In this document: positions 49,801 through 57,702 of the stretch, in pieces | Numbering within the stretch: the first letter of the stretch is position 1 | Layout of the letters: each line of letters begins with the position of its first letter | Source: Nocardioides caeni | GTDB taxonomy: Bacteria; Actinomycetota; Actinomycetes; Propionibacteriales; Nocardioidaceae | Assembly: GCF_004912195.1 (NCBI RefSeq) | Contig: NZ_STGW01000001.1 | Location: 333,497 to 397,496, forward strand | Reading direction: 5' to 3' | DNA: 64,000 nt | Position numbers and translations under genes: made by a program | The notes under the pieces: model-generated | The model's input: the letters and a program-made list of their open reading frames with translations, nothing else | The model's database searches: none | What the model was told of the DNA's origin: nothing

Positions 49801-50968
49801 CGGCGCGGTCCAGGAGGCCGGAGACCAGCTGCGCCTCGCCGTTGCTCTGCTTGGTGCCGGTGTAGTCGAAGGACAGCCGAGTGCCGCTGCGGTGCACCCG
49901 GACCTGCCCGTTCGCGATGCAGGGACCGCTGAGGATCTCCTCACGCAGCTGCTGACCGTCGACCTGGCTGGAGAGCAGGGTGAGACGGCCGACGCAGACC
50001 TGGTCGCCGAGGTCGTAGGTGGTGGTGCCGACCCGGTCGCCGACCCGACCGTCGGTCAACGTCAGGAGGAGCTCGATGACCTCGGTGCCGCGCTCGTCGA
50101 CCTGCGTGATCGTCCCTGTCCAGGTGCCCGTCACGCCGCCAGGATCCGCGCCCGCTGTGCCTGAGGGGGTTCCGGAGGCGGCCGCGTGGGGCCGTGACGA
50201 CGGTGAGGGCGAGGACGCGGCTCCGCTCGTCTCGTTGGCGCCTTCCGTCGACGGCGGCGAGATCTCGTCGCTCGCAACGCTGCTCCGCCTGTCACCGGCG
50301 CGGTTCGAGTCGTCCGCGCCGGACGTGAGCAGCAGCGCCACCCCGACACCGGCGGCAATGGCGAGGGCGATGAGCGCCACCACGGCCAGCGGAGCTCGCC
50401 ACCGTCCGGGCGACGTGGCCAGCGGTGCGACGGGGTGCGCTGGCGGGGGCGGCGAACTCATCCGTGTCGCCTGCACGGTGGGCAGCAGGGGCGGTCCTGC
50501 GGGCGCCGGTGCCGGTGGCGGTGGCGGTGGCGGAGGCGGAGGCAGGTGAACGGTGGGCAGGATCGCCGTGGGCTCGGGCGGCGACGACGTGGGCGTGGGC
50601 GGTCGGGGGCACGCGCGCAACAGGCCGTCGTCGACGACGCCCGCGGCGTACCCGAGGACCGCGCAGGTCCAGTGCGCGGCGTCGAGGTCCAGTCCGCCGC
50701 GCTCCCTGATGAGTCCCTCGGAGGCCGACCGAAGGGCGGCGGGCGGGGTTGCTCCGTGCTCAGTCAGCCGCACGAGGGTCGCCAGCGCGCCGAGGCGCAC
50801 GCCGTCGACCAGCAGGTTCGCATCGCCCGCAGTGAAGGAGTCGTCCTCGGCGAAGTAGTCGTCGAGCGCGCCGCGCAGGGTCGTGGCGTCGTGGAGGACG
50901 TCGACACCGTGGTCGAGGACCATCTGGCGCAGTGCGAGGTGCAGCTCCACGTTGCGATCTCCGCTCAT
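49793..50968 (-). CDS. membrane protein with helical N-domain, poly-Pro stretch and beta-rich sensor
   Basis: 391 residues. Residues 1-115 form a helical domain (ALRQMVLDHGVDVLHDATTLRGALDDYFAED and LLVDGVRLGALATLVRLTEHG) of the kind found in bacterial signalling and chaperone-linked proteins; residues about 140-180 include ten prolines in a row; one membrane helix (APLAVVALIALAIAAGVGVALLL) follows, then a Ser/Pro linker and an extracytoplasmic beta-rich domain with a Cys pair (DQVCVG, SGPCIAN). Overlaps the M23 gene. The topology is like serine/threonine-kinase sensor proteins without the kinase. Function unknown. Confidence 0.75.
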   Translation of the reverse strand: MSGDRNVELHLALRQMVLDHGVDVLHDATTLRGALDDYFAEDDSFTAGDANLLVDGVRLGALATLVRLTEHGATPPAALRSASEGLIRERGGLDLDAAHWTCAVLGYAAGVVDDGLLRACPRPPTPTSSPPEPTAILPTVHLPPPPPPPPPPAPAPAGPPLLPTVQATRMSSPPPPAHPVAPLATSPGRWRAPLAVVALIALAIAAGVGVALLLTSGADDSNRAGDRRSSVASDEISPPSTEGANETSGAASSPSPSSRPHAAASGTPSGTAGADPGGVTGTWTGTITQVDERGTEVIELLLTLTDGRVGDRVGTTTYDLGDQVCVGRLTLLSSQVDGQQLREEILSGPCIANGQVRVHRSGTRLSFDYTGTKQSNGEAQLVSGLLDRAGA

Positions 50969-51020
50969 CACGTCGAGCTCGGCGTAGGCCGGGCTTTGTC
51001 GCGGGTCAACCGAGACGGAG

Positions 51021-51093
51021 CGCCTCCGGCAGGATTCGAACCTGCGACACCTGGTACCGGAAACCAGTGCTCTATCCCCTGAGCTACGGAGGC
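51021..51093 (-). tRNA. tRNA-Arg (anticodon CCG)
   Basis: Minus-strand cloverleaf of 73 bases. Acceptor arm GCCTCCG/CGGAGGC (7 bp), D-arm GCTC..GAGC, anticodon arm CTGGT/ACCAG with loop TTCCGGT giving anticodon CCG, and T-arm GCAGG-TTCGAAT-CCTGC. CCA is not encoded. It reads the CGG codon, common in this GC-rich genome. It is divergent from argS, the enzyme that charges it, about 100 bases away. Confidence 0.97.
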
Positions 51094-51179
51094 ATGCGCG
51101 GTCTGGGCGGTGCCAGGCTGCGACGCGTTGCCGAACACTACCGGCCGATATCGGTGCGAGTGAAACCGGTGCCCGCCGA

Positions 51180-51185
51180 TAGGCT
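51180..51185 (+). promoter_or_regulatory. -10 box of argS
   Basis: TAGGCT, 6 bases before the GTG at 51192; leaderless geometry. It starts 86 bases from the tRNA-Arg gene. Confidence 0.5.
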
Positions 51186-51191
51186 TGCGCG

Positions 51192-52880
51192 GTGACTCCT
51201 GCGCAGCTCTCGACCGCCATCGTCGGCGCCCTGACGTCCCTCGTGGACGAGGGCGCACTCACCCTCCCGGACGGCGTTCCGGCCGAGGTGACGGTCGAGC
51301 GTCCCCGCCAGAAGGGCCACGGCGACTACGCCACCAACGTCGCGCTCCAGCTGGCCAAGAAGGCCGGCACCAACCCGCGCGCGCTGGGCGAGCTGCTGGC
51401 CGCCCGGCTGACGGGCGCCGACGGGATCGCCGCGGTGGAGCTCGCGGGACCGGGCTTCCTCAACATCAGGGTCGAGGCGGGCGCGCAGGGTCAGGTCGCC
51501 GCCGACATCGTCACTGCCGGGGCGGCCTACGGCTGCAGCGAGACGCTGGCCGGCGAGAGGATCAACGTCGAGTTCATCTCCGCCAACCCGACCGGCCCGC
51601 TCCACCTGGGCCACACCCGCTGGGCGGTGCTCGGCGACGCGATCGGTCGGGTGCTCGCGGCGGCGGGGGCGGACGTGACTCGGGAGTTCTACATCAACGA
51701 CCGCGGCGTCCAGATGAACCACTTCGCCGACTCGATCATCGCCTCGGCCCTGGGGGAGCCCAAGCCCGAGGACGGCTACGCCGGCGCCTACATCGACGAC
51801 CTCGCGAAGGCCGTCGAGGTGGCCAGCCCCGGCATCTTCCAGCTCGAGGGCGACGAGCGGCGTGCCGCCGTACGGGCCAAGGGCTACGAGCTGCAGCTCA
51901 AGGAACAGCAGGACCAGCTCGACGGGTTCAACACCCACTTCGACGTCTGGTCCTCCGAGCTCTCCCTGCACGAGTCGGGCTCGGTCCCCGACACCCTGCA
52001 GCGGCTCAAGGACCTCGGCCACGTCTATGAGGACGGTGGCGCGCTGTGGATGCGCACGACCGACTTCGGCGACGACAAGGACCGGGTGCTCATCAAGTCC
52101 GACGGCGAGCTGACCTACTTCGCCTCCGACACCGCCTACTACCTCGACAAGAGGGCCCGCGGCTTCGACAACTGCATCTACCTGCTCGGCGCCGACCATC
52201 ACGGCTACGTCGGCCGGCTCCGGGCGATGGCGGCATGCGTCGGCGACGACCCCGACAAGACGCTCGACGTGATGATCGGGCAGCTGGTGAAGATCCTGCG
52301 CGACGGCGAGGAGCTCAAGCTCTCCAAGCGGGCCGGCACGATCGTCACGCTCAACGAGCTGGCGGAGGAGATCGGCGTCGACGCGCTGCGCTACTCCCTG
52401 GCGCGTTATCCCGCGGACTCGCCGCTCGTCCTCGACGTCGCCGAGATCACCAAGCAGTCCAACGACAACCCGGTCTACTACGTGCAGTACGCCCACGCGC
52501 GCACCTGCCGGATGATCGAGAACGCCCGCGACCTCGGCATGGCCTCGACAGGCTCGACCGACGATCTCCTCGACACCTTCGACCCCGGTCTGCTCGACCA
52601 CGAGCGCGACGGCGAGCTGCTGCGCGCGCTGGCGGAGTACCCCCGCGTCGTCGCAAGTGCCGCCGAGCTGAGGGAGCCGCACCGGATCGCCCGCTACCTC
52701 GAGGACACCGCCTCGACGTTCAACAAGTGGTACGACACCAAGGAGTGCCGCATGCTCCCGCAGGGCGACGAGCCGGTCACGGCCACCAACCTCGCCCGCC
52801 TGGTCCTCGTGGTCGCGACCCGGACCGTCGTGGCCAACGGCCTCGACCTGCTCGGCGTCTCGGCGCCGGAGCGCATGTGA
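51192..52880 (+). CDS. argS: arginyl-tRNA synthetase
   Basis: 562 residues, class I synthetase. Additional N-terminal domain (1-120) with GHGDYATNVALQLAK, Rossmann NVEFISANPTGPLHLGHTRWAVLGDAIGR with the HIGH-type HLGH, KLSKRAGTIVTL as the KMSKS equivalent, and a DALR anticodon-binding domain ending LLGVSAPERM. GTG start placed by the -10 box. Its TGA overlaps lysA ATG by one base. argS-lysA is a conserved actinobacterial pair. Residues MASTGSTDD are encoded by a REP-like segment at 52541. Confidence 0.97.
   Translation: MTPAQLSTAIVGALTSLVDEGALTLPDGVPAEVTVERPRQKGHGDYATNVALQLAKKAGTNPRALGELLAARLTGADGIAAVELAGPGFLNIRVEAGAQGQVAADIVTAGAAYGCSETLAGERINVEFISANPTGPLHLGHTRWAVLGDAIGRVLAAAGADVTREFYINDRGVQMNHFADSIIASALGEPKPEDGYAGAYIDDLAKAVEVASPGIFQLEGDERRAAVRAKGYELQLKEQQDQLDGFNTHFDVWSSELSLHESGSVPDTLQRLKDLGHVYEDGGALWMRTTDFGDDKDRVLIKSDGELTYFASDTAYYLDKRARGFDNCIYLLGADHHGYVGRLRAMAACVGDDPDKTLDVMIGQLVKILRDGEELKLSKRAGTIVTLNELAEEIGVDALRYSLARYPADSPLVLDVAEITKQSNDNPVYYVQYAHARTCRMIENARDLGMASTGSTDDLLDTFDPGLLDHERDGELLRALAEYPRVVASAAELREPHRIARYLEDTASTFNKWYDTKECRMLPQGDEPVTATNLARLVLVVATRTVVANGLDLLGVSAPERM
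52541..52562. repeat. possible degenerate REP segment in argS
   Basis: CCTCGACAGGCTCGACCGAC resembles the REP core TTTCGACAGGCTCAACCACC and is read in frame in a linker of argS. It could also be chance given the base composition. Confidence 0.3.
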
Positions 52881-54268
52881 TGGCCGGCCGCGTCCCGCCG
52901 GGCGACTACGCCGGCTCCTCCCCGCACTGGCTCCGTGAGCCCGCCGACGTCAACGCGCTCGTCCCCGCGCTCTGGTCGAGCACCGCGACGAAGGACGCCG
53001 AGGGGGTGCTGCGCATCGGTGGTCTCGCGGTCCCCGACCTGGTGGCCGACGTGAACACCCCGGCGTACGTCCTGGACGAGGACGACTTCCGCGCGAGGGC
53101 GCGTGCGTTCCGCGATGCCTTCGAGGGCGTCGACGTCTACTACGCGGGCAAGTCGTTCCTGTGCACGACCGTCGCCCGCTGGATCGCCGAGGAGGGACTG
53201 TTCCTCGACGTGTGCTCCGACGGCGAGCTCACCGTGGCGCTGCGCGGGGGAGTCGAGGCCGAGCGGATCGGCTACCACGGCAACAACAAGACGCCGATGG
53301 AGCTGCGCCGCGCGATCGCCCTCGGCGTCGGACGGATCGTGGTCGACTCGTTCCACGAGATCGAGCGGGTGGCTGCGATCGCTGCCGAGACCGGAATGCC
53401 GGCCCGGGTGATGGTTCGCGTCACCGCCGGCGTCGAGGCCCACACCCACGAGTTCATCGCGACGGCCCACGAGGACCAGAAGTTCGGCTTCTCGATCTCC
53501 TCCGGCGATGCCTTCGAGGCCGCCCGACGGGTGATCGCCGCGGACGGGGTCGAGCTGCTCGGTCTGCACTCGCACATCGGCAGCCAGATCTTCGACACCG
53601 CCGGCTTCGAGGTCGCCGCCCGGAGGGTGCTGGCGCTGCACGCGCGGATCGCCGCGGAGCTCGGCGTCGTTCCGCCCGAGATGGACCTCGGTGGTGGCTT
53701 CGGCATCGCCTACACCAGCCAGGACGACCCCCAGCCGGCCGCCGAGCTGGCCGCGGGCATGCGCGAGATCGTGGTGCACGAGTGCCGTGGGCTCGGCATC
53801 GAGACGCCGCGCATCTCGATCGAGCCCGGTCGGGCGATCGTCGGGCCGACCATGTGCACCGTCTACACCGTCGGCACGGTCAAGCAGGTCCAGCTCGACG
53901 CGGGTGCCGTGCGCACCTACGTCAGCGTCGACGGCGGGATGAGCGACAACATCCGCCCGGCCCTCTACGACGCCGACTACTCCTGCACCCTCGCCTCCCG
54001 CGCCTCGTCGGCCGTCCCGGTGCTCGCCCGGGTCGTCGGCAAGCACTGCGAGTCCGGCGACATCGTGGTCAAGGACGAGTTCCTGCCCGGTGACATCGCT
54101 CCCGGCGACCTGATCGCGGTGCCCGGTACCGGCGCCTACGGCCGCTCGATGGCCTCCAACTACAACCACGCCCTCCGCCCGCCGGTGGTCGCGGTCAAGG
54201 ACGGGGTCGCGCGCGTCATCGTGCGGCGCGAGACCGTGGACGACCTGCTCGCCACCGACCTGGGCTGA
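52880..54268 (+). CDS. lysA: diaminopimelate decarboxylase
   Basis: 462 residues, fold III PLP enzyme making L-lysine from meso-diaminopimelate. PLP Lys in VYYAGKSFLC, Gly-rich LDLGGGFGIAY, HSHIGSQI, EPGRAIVG, and active-site Cys in CESGDIV. Usual length. Coupled to argS. In mycobacteria the next gene is hom; here a 5.6-kb insertion separates them. Confidence 0.97.
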   Translation: MAGRVPPGDYAGSSPHWLREPADVNALVPALWSSTATKDAEGVLRIGGLAVPDLVADVNTPAYVLDEDDFRARARAFRDAFEGVDVYYAGKSFLCTTVARWIAEEGLFLDVCSDGELTVALRGGVEAERIGYHGNNKTPMELRRAIALGVGRIVVDSFHEIERVAAIAAETGMPARVMVRVTAGVEAHTHEFIATAHEDQKFGFSISSGDAFEAARRVIAADGVELLGLHSHIGSQIFDTAGFEVAARRVLALHARIAAELGVVPPEMDLGGGFGIAYTSQDDPQPAAELAAGMREIVVHECRGLGIETPRISIEPGRAIVGPTMCTVYTVGTVKQVQLDAGAVRTYVSVDGGMSDNIRPALYDADYSCTLASRASSAVPVLARVVGKHCESGDIVVKDEFLPGDIAPGDLIAVPGTGAYGRSMASNYNHALRPPVVAVKDGVARVIVRRETVDDLLATDLG

Positions 54269-54281
54269 GGTCCGGCGCCGC

Positions 54282-54746
54282 TCAGGATCGCCCGAGCAGG
54301 CGGACCGGCCCGTTGCCGTACTGCCTCAGCTCGTCGCCCGGGTTGGTCAGCTGACACGACCTGAGTGACAGGCAACCGCAGCCGATGCAGTCGTCGAGGG
54401 TGTCGCGCAACTGCTCCAGGCGGGCGATCTGGTCGTCGAGTCGACTCCGCCAGCTGCGGGACAGCCGCGACCAGTCGGCCTTCGTCGGGGTGCGGCCGGT
54501 GGGCAGCGTCGCGAGCGCCTCCCGGATCTCGACCAGCGGCAGGCCGACACCCTGCGAGGCGCGGATGAACGCGATCCGCCGCAGCACGTCGCGGTGGTAG
54601 CGGCGCTGGTTGCCCGTCGTACGCACACAGCCGATGAGGCCCTCACGCTCGTAGAAGTGAAGGGCGGACACGGCGACACCGGCCCGCCGCGACACCTCGC
54701 CGGGCGTCAGGTCGTGGGCGCGGATCTCGCGGTTGACGTCGCTCAT
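54282..54746 (-). CDS. soxR: redox-sensing MerR-family regulator SoxR
   Basis: 154 residues. N-terminal winged HTH (LTPGEVSRRAGVAVSALHFYEREGLI), coiled-coil dimer helix, and the [2Fe-2S] motif CIGCGCLSLRSC that separates SoxR from other MerR proteins. Oxidation of the cluster by redox-cycling compounds switches on target promoters. Its box overlaps the divergent promoter and ends four bases before its own ATG, so it likely controls both directions. Confidence 0.96.
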   Translation of the reverse strand: MSDVNREIRAHDLTPGEVSRRAGVAVSALHFYEREGLIGCVRTTGNQRRYHRDVLRRIAFIRASQGVGLPLVEIREALATLPTGRTPTKADWSRLSRSWRSRLDDQIARLEQLRDTLDDCIGCGCLSLRSCQLTNPGDELRQYGNGPVRLLGRS

Positions 54747-54749
54747 TTG

Positions 54750-54769
54750 ACCTCAACGATACTTGAGGT
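54750..54769. promoter_or_regulatory. SoxR box
   Basis: Core CCTCAACGATACTTGAGG matches the Escherichia coli soxS box CCTCAAGTTAACTTGAGG at 14 of 18 positions, with perfect outer arms and the same total length. It lies between TTGACC (54747) and TCGGAT (54772), with the 19-bp spacer typical of SoxR promoters. This promoter points at the remnant oxidoreductase gene. Confidence 0.85.
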
Positions 54770-54783
54770 TGTCGGATTCAGGC

Positions 54784-55074
54784 ATGCGCGCGATCCGTCA
54801 CCACGCCTTCGGTCCACCCGACGTCCTGCAGGTCGAGGAGCTTCCCGACCCCGACCGCGCGGTCGTCGACGTGCTCGGAGCGCCGATCATGAGCCGGCTC
54901 GCCGAGTTCGAGCGCGCCGCCCTCGCCGCGGCCGCCGACGGCTCCCGAACGCCCTACGTCGGCACCACCTTCCCACTGGCCGAGGCGGCGTCGGCCCACC
55001 GTGCGCTCGAGGAGGGCAGGTCCGTCGGCAAGGTGGTGCTGCTGGTCGGGTCGGTCAGCGGGCTCGCCCGGTGA
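54784..55074 (+). pseudogene. internally deleted quinone-oxidoreductase-like gene (SoxR target)
   Basis: Only 96 codons. The N-terminal MRAIRHHAFGPPDVLQVEELPDP opens like zinc-independent quinone oxidoreductases, and the last 50 residues (LAAAADGSRTPYVGTTFPLAEAASAHRALEEG then VGKVVLLV) match the C-terminal end of the same family, but around 200 residues including the Rossmann domain are missing. The reading frame is still open, so a short protein may be made; loss of the NADPH site makes reductase activity implausible. Nearly leaderless behind the SoxR promoter. Confidence 0.75.
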
Positions 55075-55516
55075 CGACGACGCTCGACGCCGCGGTGACC
55101 TCGCCGTGGCGCGGTGGCCACGGACGGACCACCGTCGGGGTCTTCTCGCTCGCGTTCCTCTTCGCCTTCGAGGCGCTGGCCGTCGCGACCGTGATGCCCG
55201 ACGTGGCCGAATACCTGGACGGCCTGCGCTGGTATGCCGTCGCCTTCGCCGCCCCGCTCGCCGCATCCGTGGTCGCGCTGGCGACGGCCGGGGCCGAGAT
55301 CGACCGGCGTGGCCCCGCGCCCGCCCTGCGCCGGGGCCTCCTGGTCTTCTGCGGCGGGGTCGTCCTCGCCGGGCTCGCACCCTCGATGCCCCTGTTCGTG
55401 CTCGGCCGACTGGTCCATGGCTACGGCGGCGGCGTCCTCGGTGTGTCCTGGCTGCGGCAGGCGTCGCGATGGTCGCCCTGCTGCCCGCCTCGCGCCTGCG
55501 TGTCAGCCCGCCGTGA
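55071..55516 (+). pseudogene. truncated MFS efflux transporter (SoxR target)
   Basis: Starts at a GTG overlapping the preceding gene by four bases, as an intact operon would. The first four or so helices of a DHA-type MFS pump are normal (VGVFSLAFLFAFEALAVATVMPDVAEYL to LGRLVHGYGGG). Near 55445 the frame breaks: the last 20 codons of a typical MFS C-terminus (AAGVAMVALLPASRLRVSPP and stop) follow in another phase, so about eight helices are lost. The original frame runs on antisense through the next gene. A decayed SoxR-regulated efflux pump. Confidence 0.75.
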
Positions 55517-55970
55517 GCCGTCGTACGACGACCCGGGCCGGGCGCACGGAGCGGCCGACCTCGGTCAGCACCAGCCCGGGCTCCAGCACCCGCGCGACCG
55601 TGCGGTCGTGGTCGGCGACGTCGGTGTCCTCGATCTCGGCGGCCTCCATCGTGAGCGCGTCGAACGCGTCCCCGTCGACGGGCATCACCAGGCGCCCGCC
55701 GCGGCCCTCGACCAGCCGCTGCAGGCCGCCGGCCATCGCGGTGAAGGCCTCCCGCTCGCGGCGCGAGCGGGCCGAGGCGGCGCAGGCGGACGCGTCGCGG
55801 TGCAGCGCCAGCAGGTCGACGAGCAGCGGGACGTCCGCGCCGGCCCGTGCGCGGGCGGCGGCCGCCCGGGAGTCGTCGACCAGGCGGTCGAGCGTGGCGC
55901 CCTGACGGGAGACGATCCGGCCGAGATCGGACACGGCGTCGACAAGGTCCTGGAGCGAGGGGTCAGCCAC
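55503..55970 (-). CDS. divergent GrpE-like nucleotide-exchange protein
   Basis: 155 residues, shorter than standard GrpE. N-terminal two-thirds is helical, with ARSRREREAFTAMAGGLQRLVE as long helix; the C-terminal beta part (GDAFDALTMEAAEIEDTDVADHDRTVARVLEPGLVLTEVGRSVRPARVVV) follows the GrpE wing pattern FdP..HeAv...GY...gkvlRPA.V.V. Divergent from the unusual Hsp70 gene with only 23 bases between starts, which supports a dedicated exchange factor. GTG start. Confidence 0.7.
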   Translation of the reverse strand: MADPSLQDLVDAVSDLGRIVSRQGATLDRLVDDSRAAAARARAGADVPLLVDLLALHRDASACAASARSRREREAFTAMAGGLQRLVEGRGGRLVMPVDGDAFDALTMEAAEIEDTDVADHDRTVARVLEPGLVLTEVGRSVRPARVVVRRLTAG

Positions 55971-55981
55971 GTCCCCGAGGG

Positions 55982-55987
55982 TAGTCT
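55982..55987 (+). promoter_or_regulatory. -10 box of Hsp70-like gene
   Basis: TAGTCT, 6 bases before the GTG at 55994, identical in sequence and spacing to the box before hom at 59895. Confidence 0.5.
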
Positions 55988-55993
55988 CGCGCC

Positions 55994-57697
55994 GTGCCCG
56001 TTCACGGAATCGATCTCGGAACGACCTGTTCGGCAGTCGCGCGCGCGGACCGCGACGGCCGGCCGGAGGTCCTCATCGGGTTGACGGGGGAGCCGACCGT
56101 GCCGTCGGTCGTCCTGTTCGCCTCCGCCAACGAGCACGTCGTGGGGGAGGGCGCCCGGCGTCAGGCGCGCCTCGACCCCGACCACGTCTGCGCGCTGGTC
56201 AAGCGCCGGATGGGCGACTCGGACTGGCGCTTCATGGCCCACGGCAAGGGCTGGTCGGCGGCGGCCGTGTCGTCGCTGATCCTCAAGTCGCTGTGCGAGG
56301 ACGCCGCCTTCGGCTCCGGTGAGCAGGTGACCTCCGCGGTGATCACCGTGCCGGCGTACTTCGGCGACGAGGAGCGGCGGGCCACGATCCTCGCCGGCAC
56401 CTATGCCGGTCTCGACGTCGTCGACGTGCTCTCCGAGCCGATCGCCGCCGCCTTCTCCTACGGCTTCGGCCGTCTCGACGGTGGGCCCGGGAGCTTCAGC
56501 CTGACCAAGGACGGCGCTGGTGCGGGCTACGAGACGGTGCTCGTCTATGACCTCGGTGGCGGCACGTTCGACGCAACGGTGATCGAGCTGGCCGACCGCC
56601 GGATCTCCGTGCTGGCCGTCGACGGCGACCACCAGCTCGGCGGCGCGGACTGGGACGAGCGGATCTGCCTGCACCTGGCCCGCCGCTTCTGTGCCGACAA
56701 CCCCGACGCCGAGGACCCGCTCGACGACTCGGCCGGGTCGCAGGCCCTCGTCATCGCGGCCGAGCGGGCGAAGCGGGAGCTGTCCGACCGGGAGTCGACC
56801 GAGGTCGTCGTCGCCCACGACGGGGCCCGGTCGACGGTCACGCTGACCCGCGCCGAGCTCGAGGACATGACCTCCGCGTTGCTGCGCCACACCATCGACC
56901 TCACCCGCTCCTGCCTGGAGGCGGCGAGCAAGCGCGGCGTCGGCCAGGTCAGCCGGGTGCTGATGGTCGGCGGGTCCTCGCGGATGCCGATGGTGGCGCG
57001 GGCGTTGCGCGCCGAGCTCGGCATCGAGCCCGAGATGCACGACCCCGACCTCGCGGTCGCGAAGGGTGCGGCGCTCTTCGGCGCCAAGAAGGAGCTCGAG
57101 CGCATGGTGAGCGCCGACCTCGTCACCCGCGGCCGGCTGCGTGACGGCCAGCCCCTCGACGAGGCCGACGCGGGCGAGCTCGACGCCGCCTGCCGTCGTA
57201 CGGCGGACGCACTCGGCCTTCCCCTCGCCCAGGTGCGGCGCTCGGTCGAGATCCGGGTCGACACGGTCGTGTCCCGCGGCTTCGGTGTCCTCGCCGCCAA
57301 CGTGTTCAGCGGCGATCTCGAGGCCGTCTGGCTGGTGCATCGCAACGACCGGCTCCCGATCGACGTGCAGCGCTCCTTCGGCACGATCCGTCGTGACCAG
57401 GACCAGATCGAGCTCAAGGTCGTCGAGCAGCAGAGCCAGGTCGCGTCAGCGCGGGTGCAGGACACCAAGCTGCTCATCGCGGGCGCCATCGCCGGCATCC
57501 CGCCGGGCTACGACGAGGGCAGCGAGATCCAGGTGACCTTCCGGATGGGGTTCGACGGCGTCCTGACCGTCCACGCCTTCCACGTGGAGGCCGGCCTGCC
57601 CCTGACGCTGACCGCGCAGACCGGTGCGACCCTCTCGCAGGCCGAGGTCGCCCGCGAGCGCGAGCAGCTGCAGCGCACCCGGCGGCGCGAGGGCTGA
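55994..57697 (+). CDS. lidless, non-canonical Hsp70 chaperone
   Basis: 567 residues. Complete nucleotide-binding domain (about 1-375): GIDLGTTCSAVA, VITVPAYFGDEERRATILAGTYAGLDVVDVLSEPIAAA, VYDLGGGTFDATVIEL, LGGADWDERI and VLMVGGSSRMP. Instead of the VLLLD linker there is a 40-50 residue helical insertion (ADAGELDAACRRTADALGLP). The beta-sandwich substrate domain follows (VVSRGFGVLAANVF to VTFRMGFDGVLTVHAF), but the alpha-helical lid is missing: only about 25 residues remain. So substrate grip and J-protein signalling must differ from DnaK. Downstream partner five bases away. Not the housekeeping dnaK. Confidence 0.88.
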   Translation: MPVHGIDLGTTCSAVARADRDGRPEVLIGLTGEPTVPSVVLFASANEHVVGEGARRQARLDPDHVCALVKRRMGDSDWRFMAHGKGWSAAAVSSLILKSLCEDAAFGSGEQVTSAVITVPAYFGDEERRATILAGTYAGLDVVDVLSEPIAAAFSYGFGRLDGGPGSFSLTKDGAGAGYETVLVYDLGGGTFDATVIELADRRISVLAVDGDHQLGGADWDERICLHLARRFCADNPDAEDPLDDSAGSQALVIAAERAKRELSDRESTEVVVAHDGARSTVTLTRAELEDMTSALLRHTIDLTRSCLEAASKRGVGQVSRVLMVGGSSRMPMVARALRAELGIEPEMHDPDLAVAKGAALFGAKKELERMVSADLVTRGRLRDGQPLDEADAGELDAACRRTADALGLPLAQVRRSVEIRVDTVVSRGFGVLAANVFSGDLEAVWLVHRNDRLPIDVQRSFGTIRRDQDQIELKVVEQQSQVASARVQDTKLLIAGAIAGIPPGYDEGSEIQVTFRMGFDGVLTVHAFHVEAGLPLTLTAQTGATLSQAEVAREREQLQRTRRREG

Positions 57698-57702
57698 GTG
57701 CC

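Noticed and set aside
50500..50545. GGTGGCGGTGGCGGAGG run as a microsatellite or regulatory repeat
   Set aside because: It is the reverse complement of the poly-proline codons of the membrane protein.
49793..51262. A longer frame for the poly-Pro membrane protein starting at 51262
   Set aside because: It would run through the tRNA-Arg gene; the ATG at 50968 gives the conserved-looking N-terminal domain.
55994..57697. Housekeeping dnaK
   Set aside because: No lid, no VLLLD linker, no dnaJ or hspR neighbours, and atypical length; a separate dnaK is expected elsewhere.
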